NCBI GenBank assembly: GCA_963169105.1
Contig: OY720634.1
Span: 117,526,430-117,590,429 of the forward strand
Direction of reading: 5' to 3'
DNA length: 64,000 nt
DNA from: Ceriagrion tenellum
Taxonomy: Eukaryota; Arthropoda; Insecta; Odonata; Coenagrionidae
Under the pieces are notes generated by a model, which made no database searches, was not told the DNA's origin, and saw only the letters and a list, made by a program, of their open reading frames with translations. The position numbers and the translations under genes were made by a program. Shown here piece after piece: positions 58,800-64,000 of this stretch. Positions within the stretch are counted from its first letter, which is position 1. Every line of letters begins with the position of its first letter.

Positions 58800-61440
58800 A
58801 TGACCAACCTGGACTAATAATTCAACGCATGGATCCAAAAAATTAGTGAACTCGTGCGTCACTGCATCAAAATGCAGCCAGTTCTGGATATTTCATAATG
58901 CAACCCAAAATGATACAATATTCCACCGAAATGGAAGCTGATAGGTACCTACATTTATAAAAAAAGTAACCAGTAACTTTCACTTGCAAAATTTAATTGT
59001 TTATGGGGAATTTCTCGCAAATAAGAAATCATTTTTCTACGCAATCGTGGTAGGAGGTTGAAGAAAAAACGTTTCCTTCCCAAGAAACGTGTGAAATCTC
59101 CATTGGACTTATGTCCTCGAAGAGCAAAGTAGTGGGAAGGGCTACGCTAAGTGATCACGCAAGGAATGTTTTCTGCACGGTTGGAGATTTTTGGATTAAG
59201 TTCCAGGAAAAATTTACCGCATATATTACCAAAACGCTCTAATTGACTAAGAGCTTTCAAAGTTCTGGGAAATTGAATCATAATATGGACTATATTAACG
59301 TAGTGCAAGCCTCTGAATAGTCAAAATAGTAAATTGTGGGTATAGTTTAACTAACCGATGCAATCATGGGTAGCCATAAAAAAATCAATCATTGCTCGAG
59401 TTGGGTCGCCGAAAGATTTCATTTCAATGGTCTAGTTTTTATTTGGATGCAACCTCCTCTTTCCAATAATAATAAATGAGTATTGGCCATTGCGTAATAG
59501 GAATGTGGTGAAAATAGTGACGTGATGAGCGTAAGCTCAAAAACCATTTCAACGAGCGAGAAAGTTGCTTCGTTTACTTAGTTAGATTCTTAGATTAGAT
59601 ACTTAGATACATCCATGATTATGATTCCACTCCAAAGGCTCATAAAAAAGGCATCCACTAATTTGCATCTAATGTACGGTTAAAAATTAATACGACGGCA
59701 GGAAAAATCACAAATTGGCCACGTCCTAATAACTGTTTTAGAGTCCAATGTATGAGATAAAGTACTGAGTGCAATTTTTATACATTTTTTCAGAATTAAT
59801 CACAAAAATACAGATATTGACTCATTATAAAGTCGAGAATGAGACAAAATTTTGCGGAATCAATGGAAAAATGTCATATTACATAAATAATCAACCAAGA
59901 TAATCATTGGAAGAAGGCTATGTGCTCTTATCAGACAGTCTACTTAGCGAGACTTTTATTCATACGTGAAGGCTGAAACAATTACGAAACGAAGAGAAAA
60001 GACTCAAACTACTCGACGAATAAGAATAAAGTCAGTTGGAGATCGTACTGAATTAATGAAAATCCTTCCAACTTGCTCAAGGTCCCCAGATAAAAGCTCA
60101 TTAATGCAGTAGGGACAATTTTTTCCCTTATTACCATACGGCAGAAATTAAAGGTTCGAGGGGAAGTGTGATAAAAACCACTGACGACGAAGAATGTGAA
60201 GCAGTGGAAGAAAAACATTCGCGGCCGACATCAGAAGTCTTCTTCAGACAGAAAAAAAAGACAGCCTGGTCTCATTCGTTCAGGGATTCATCAAGCTGAC
60301 TTGTAACAATTTATTCAGAAACTGATTGAGTCCATCAAATAAGCGTGCTTTCGCGAAGTGATTTCGTTTTGGGATCGTTAACATGAATTGAGAGACGGTA
60401 GATGTTGGATTTCAATTTTGATCCAGGTTACAATCAAATACTTGAGACTCTCCTTTTGGCTGGTTAGTCATTTGAGGAGACGACCCACAACTTAGACAAT
60501 TTGCACTGTTAAAAGTATACTCGGAAGAAATGGAGGAAGGCGTTAGCCTATTATTAACTGAAGGCACGAAGGAGGACACTGATTTTTGACCAAATAAGGG
60601 TTGCATTTGAAGAGCTCTCCACATTACACTCAATTAAGGATCGGGATTCCGATGAAAATATTCATGCCAAATATTTATTGGCGTCATGAGACTATTATTA
60701 AAACTATAGAATTTTGATGTTCAAAGTTCCGTGGTTTTTGTTAAAGTTTCATTACTTCAATTAATATTTAGCATAGATATTTTCAGTATTCATTTTGGCT
60801 GCGCAAGCTTTCTCGACTTACGCTTCTCTTAAACTATTTTTATTCGGGTTATTCGTTGCTTATGCATAATAGACGTCGTTCATTCTCGTAAATTTAGAAT
60901 AAATCGGCTGTAATGTCCAGGATTCACCACGAAAAGTCATTGGAATTGCACGAGATTAGACCGGATGGACAGTTATACTGCCGCTACTTCAGCCGGATTC
61001 CTCAGGATGAGGAACCGATACCCAAGCCCCGCTCCAATGCTCCTATCTCCGCAACCTTTTGTAAATGGTAGATTTCAATGCAAGCAATTGGAACGTGATT
61101 CAAAATATTTCGTGTCTTTACCGTGGCATTTTGACATAATTTATCGTTTCTAGATCCAAAATGTTTATTATTGAGAAAGGACTTTTACCTCGTATCATTA
61201 AATACTGGCAGTTATACATAAAAAACACAAAAATTGTTTACTTTGCTTTGTTTTATTTTTTAATTTTTGATCGTATCCAGCAGAGGCCATTGTTAAAGGA
61301 GCTGATATGAATTCAGATATATTTACCATATCCGGTACACCTGATATCACATGGTCATTACTTTTGTAAAAGCCTTTAAAAAGGTACTTTATATTTTATT
61401 ATTTTACTTTTTATTAGTATACGTTTTTCTCGGATGGAAC
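58800..61440. other. Unassigned AT-rich DNA
   Basis: No gene, RNA or clear repeat recognised. Confidence 0.5.
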
Positions 61441-61465
61441 CGTAGGACTTTAACGCCACGTTCAT

Positions 61466-61486
61466 TGCACTCAATGCGTTAAATAT
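61466..61486. repeat. Possible piggyBac-type end (GCACTCAATGCG + TTAA)
   Basis: TGCACTCAATGCGTTAA resembles the right end of the 49.5 kb MITE (GCACTCAAAGGGTTAA). No matching left end was found upstream, so this is a solo end or a coincidence. Confidence 0.3.
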
Positions 61487-61519
61487 TATAAAAAACGTGT
61501 TAATAGATCAAAACAAATG

Positions 61520-61870
61520 TGATAAATGTTTAAATCGGGTAATGGTGACTTCATCGATTGAATCGTGGGTGCGAATCGGGATACGGAAGAAGTTGGAGGT
61601 CGCGCTTGAAATCCTTGCCAACCAAACCCCGGCAGGAAACTGGCGAGGGGAGAATCGGTATGGAAATGGAGTCCAGTGACGTGGCGGACTGCCAAATGAC
61701 CGATATTACCGCCACTCATTGGCTCAAGGTGACGGTCTCCCAAGGTGAAGCCCATCAATTACATGGACGTTATACTTTCGGACGTTTGTGCTGCCGTCCT
61801 GCGCTTCAAACTGCTCGCTTGCCACTGCCGTTCTTGCATAGCCGTTCTTGCCTTGCTGTGTTGCGTGATT
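61520..61870. other. GC-richer patch, no gene recognised
   Basis: Frames of 60-104 codons are open on both strands (for example 61558-61872 plus), but without domains or splice sites. Confidence 0.3.
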
Positions 61871-61874
61871 AATC

Positions 61875-62265
61875 GGGTCACCGGTGCCGCGTTGCAGAGA
61901 TAATTACCACCTCTCTCATTCCATCGTTTCATATTGCATTTTGACGGAAAAACCGCGAAAAAAACTGCTCCAGCCGCCGATGCACATGGGCTACCCCGTT
62001 ATTTCGTGTCAAAGAGATATTTTCTCGAGAGCTTAATGCCTTCTGAGTGCAACTGCAGCGGCGGCGTACATGTCTCATCGTGAATGGAATTACATCATGA
62101 CCCTAAAAAAAGGGTATTCATTCTCAGTTCGGAGTGTGATCCGTAATTTTCCATAATCAGGGGCAGAGGGTGAGCAGAAGAAAACCATAGAGAACTTCTA
62201 CGAAAGAAATAGAAGATAAAATGGCTTATCAGCTATTATTGCATGAAAGCAGTTTTCATAAAAAT
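61875..62265. other. Unassigned DNA
   Basis: Nothing recognised. Confidence 0.4.
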
Positions 62266-62270
62266 TGAGG

Positions 62271-62381
62271 AAAATAGCTGTCGAGTGTAATGAAATAGCT
62301 ATTTATGAAATAGCCAGCTATGATATGAAATAGCTAGCTATGAAATAGCTAAAGCATGAAAATATCTATCGAGTGTTATGA
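62271..62381 (+). repeat. 15-bp minisatellite with flanking direct repeats
   Basis: ATGAAATAGCTAGCT-type units recur four times with one ATGAT interruption between about 62289 and 62351. The array is bracketed by direct repeats of the type AAAATAGCTGTCGAGTGTAA (62271) and AAAATATCTATCGAGTGTTA (62359). Confidence 0.8.
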
Positions 62382-62384
62382 TAT

Positions 62385-64000
62385 TCTTCATCTAAATCTC
62401 GTTGGTCATGGCTGTCACCAATTTAAGGCAACGTTAAAATAAATTATTAAGTGATTCCTTTGAAAAACTCCACATTTGTACAATATTTCATCAGCGGTTA
62501 AACTGGTTGGCACTCAAAACGGGTAATTTTAATATTCAGGATCTAATTTTGTACAGTTTCAATGACTTTTCGTGATAAGTTCTTGACATTATACCGCATT
62601 CATCAGAAATGCATGCAAAAAGCGACGTTTATTATGTATATGTCACGGATAACCAGAATAAAATCTCAGATTAATAGAAGCGTAAGTCCATAAAGCTCAT
62701 GCAGCCAAAACACTATTCTCAATACTTTTGGATATGTGCGAGTTAAATAACATACCTACCAACAGAATGAAAGGAATGTAAACACTCCATAAGGCAGACT
62801 GGGATGAGATTTAATTTCAGTCAATCACGCAACCTACTAGGGTGATCCACACGTCTTAAGTCGCAGTATATCATGATTGAATGTAAAAAGAATAGCTGTA
62901 GGAACCAGGCAATACAAATTGCGTCCATGATTATTTTTATGCAAGTAATTTAGAGGGTAATACTTTCAACTCCAAAAAAACTGAGGGATACGATTGATTT
63001 GTAGGAAAACTAAACACCATTCCCTTCCAAGAGGGCTACGATTTTTCGTTACTGTCTTAATGGACATTACTTTGAGAAGCGATAGCTTCATTAAGGCGTT
63101 TCAACGGTTTGTATTTTAAATTCCTATTTTGCACTATTTATTCAATTGAAAATTGACTGATAATTGTATTACTAATTTAAAATGTTGATGTTTTTAGTAC
63201 TGAGACTCTATTCAGCTTATTATCGATTACGTGTTATTGTATTTAATTTGGACCTAAGACTTAATCCTTCATATTTGTCTTTCCCAAAATTGAAAAATAA
63301 TAATTTCATGGAATAACCTCTGAAAAAAAGTATCAAAAAATCGCTATAATAAAGAAAACAAAAGGTAAACTATTCAAATTTTATCAATATTTCTATTTAT
63401 TATCTTGTGCTATTTCAATATAATTTACATTACAGCCACCTCAGATTTAATGGATGCTTTAAAACAATGAACGGGAAATGCAAATATTTAGCCTTCATTG
63501 AAAATCAATATCTTCAATAACCGATGATTTCATAAAAATGGAAATCAACAAGAATAAAAACAAATGAAGCGATATGGCTTTAAAATTATCATAAGATACT
63601 GCAAAGCATTGCATTTTCGTAATATGAATAAATTAGACTTAAAAATAGTACCGCCTCCTGTGTTTTCTGCCTTAAACGCTTGGCTATTAAAACATAGTTT
63701 TCCTGGCGAGATCTAGATCGAGGGTAATCATGTAACTAGCTTATAAATCGCGTGAGTTAATTTCCGAGCTTTGAGCAAGCTAACTTCAATATTCTCTCAT
63801 GTTTTCCCTCTCTAGTCAAAAATTACTGGCACGCTATTCCCATGCGTCGGCCTAGAAATAAAATTGAAGTACATCGCTAAATAATGTAGCCCTACGTTGT
63901 TGCTGCTCTTAGACTTCCTCATATTATTCATTCTAGCCATCGTGGGTCTTAAATATGGCTACAGTAGTTTTTATTCGAGTTAATCCGATACCGTCATTTT
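62385..64000. other. Unassigned AT-rich DNA
   Basis: No gene, RNA or repeat recognised to the end of the window. Confidence 0.5.

Noticed and set aside
1..64000. CRISPR arrays, bacterial operons, phage or riboswitches
   Set aside because: No evenly spaced identical repeats with unique spacers, no ribosome-binding-site/ORF organisation; composition and splice sites indicate a eukaryote.

Overview
The window reads as nuclear DNA from an arthropod, most probably an insect. It is AT-rich, has no dense arrays of long reading frames, is punctuated by a few CpG/GC-rich islands, and is full of decayed transposable elements. The species cannot be fixed from the sequence. Reverse transcriptase remnants of insect LINE type, tRNA-derived SINEs, and Penelope-like, piggyBac-like and hAT-like elements support the arthropod assignment.

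Only one protein-coding exon is well supported: 53764-54054 on the plus strand, 97 codons in phase 0 on both sides, with a strong polypyrimidine tract and acceptor and a CAG|GTGAGT donor. Its C-terminal end looks like the first beta strand of a doublecortin (DCX) domain, so it may belong to a doublecortin-family microtubule-binding protein (in insects, the DCX-EMAP type). A small possible start-codon exon lies at 25909-25973 on the same strand. GC-rich islands at about 8.9, 15.8, 22.9, 32.0-33.9 and 36.6-37.2 kb are possible promoters or 5' exons, but none is demonstrated. Most of the rest would be intron or intergenic DNA.

Layout. 0-8 kb: a 155-bp-period duplication, a diverged direct repeat pair, a decayed LINE (minus strand, with its FADD catalytic motif), a strong 60-bp hairpin, and two tandem SINE copies. 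8-18 kb: a C-rich island, a foldback element with a hammerhead-like core at 9.6 kb, a hairpin at 11.6 kb, paired CpG-rich hairpins at 15.2-15.4 kb, and a CCAAT-rich island. 18-21 kb: a TIR foldback element beside a 1.9-kb hAT-like element with an imperfect 8-bp target duplication. 21-32 kb: mostly featureless AT-rich DNA with one diverged tandem array (27.3-27.8 kb). 32-37 kb: GC-rich islands and a nested repeat. 37-53 kb: AT-rich DNA carrying a foldback element with a near-complete hammerhead ribozyme fold (42.9 kb), an inverted SINE pair (44.1-44.3 kb) and a piggyBac-like MITE built around TGACGT palindromes (49.5 kb). 53-59 kb: the coding exon, a duplicated module interrupted by another hammerhead-bearing foldback, a LINE 3' end and four more SINEs. 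59-64 kb: little except a 15-bp minisatellite.

The most notable signal is a set of three, possibly four, foldback elements sharing a CTGANGA / GAAAC / self-complementary-stem / GTC hammerhead layout. This is the minimal form known from Penelope-like retroelements. One copy also has a well-paired stem I.
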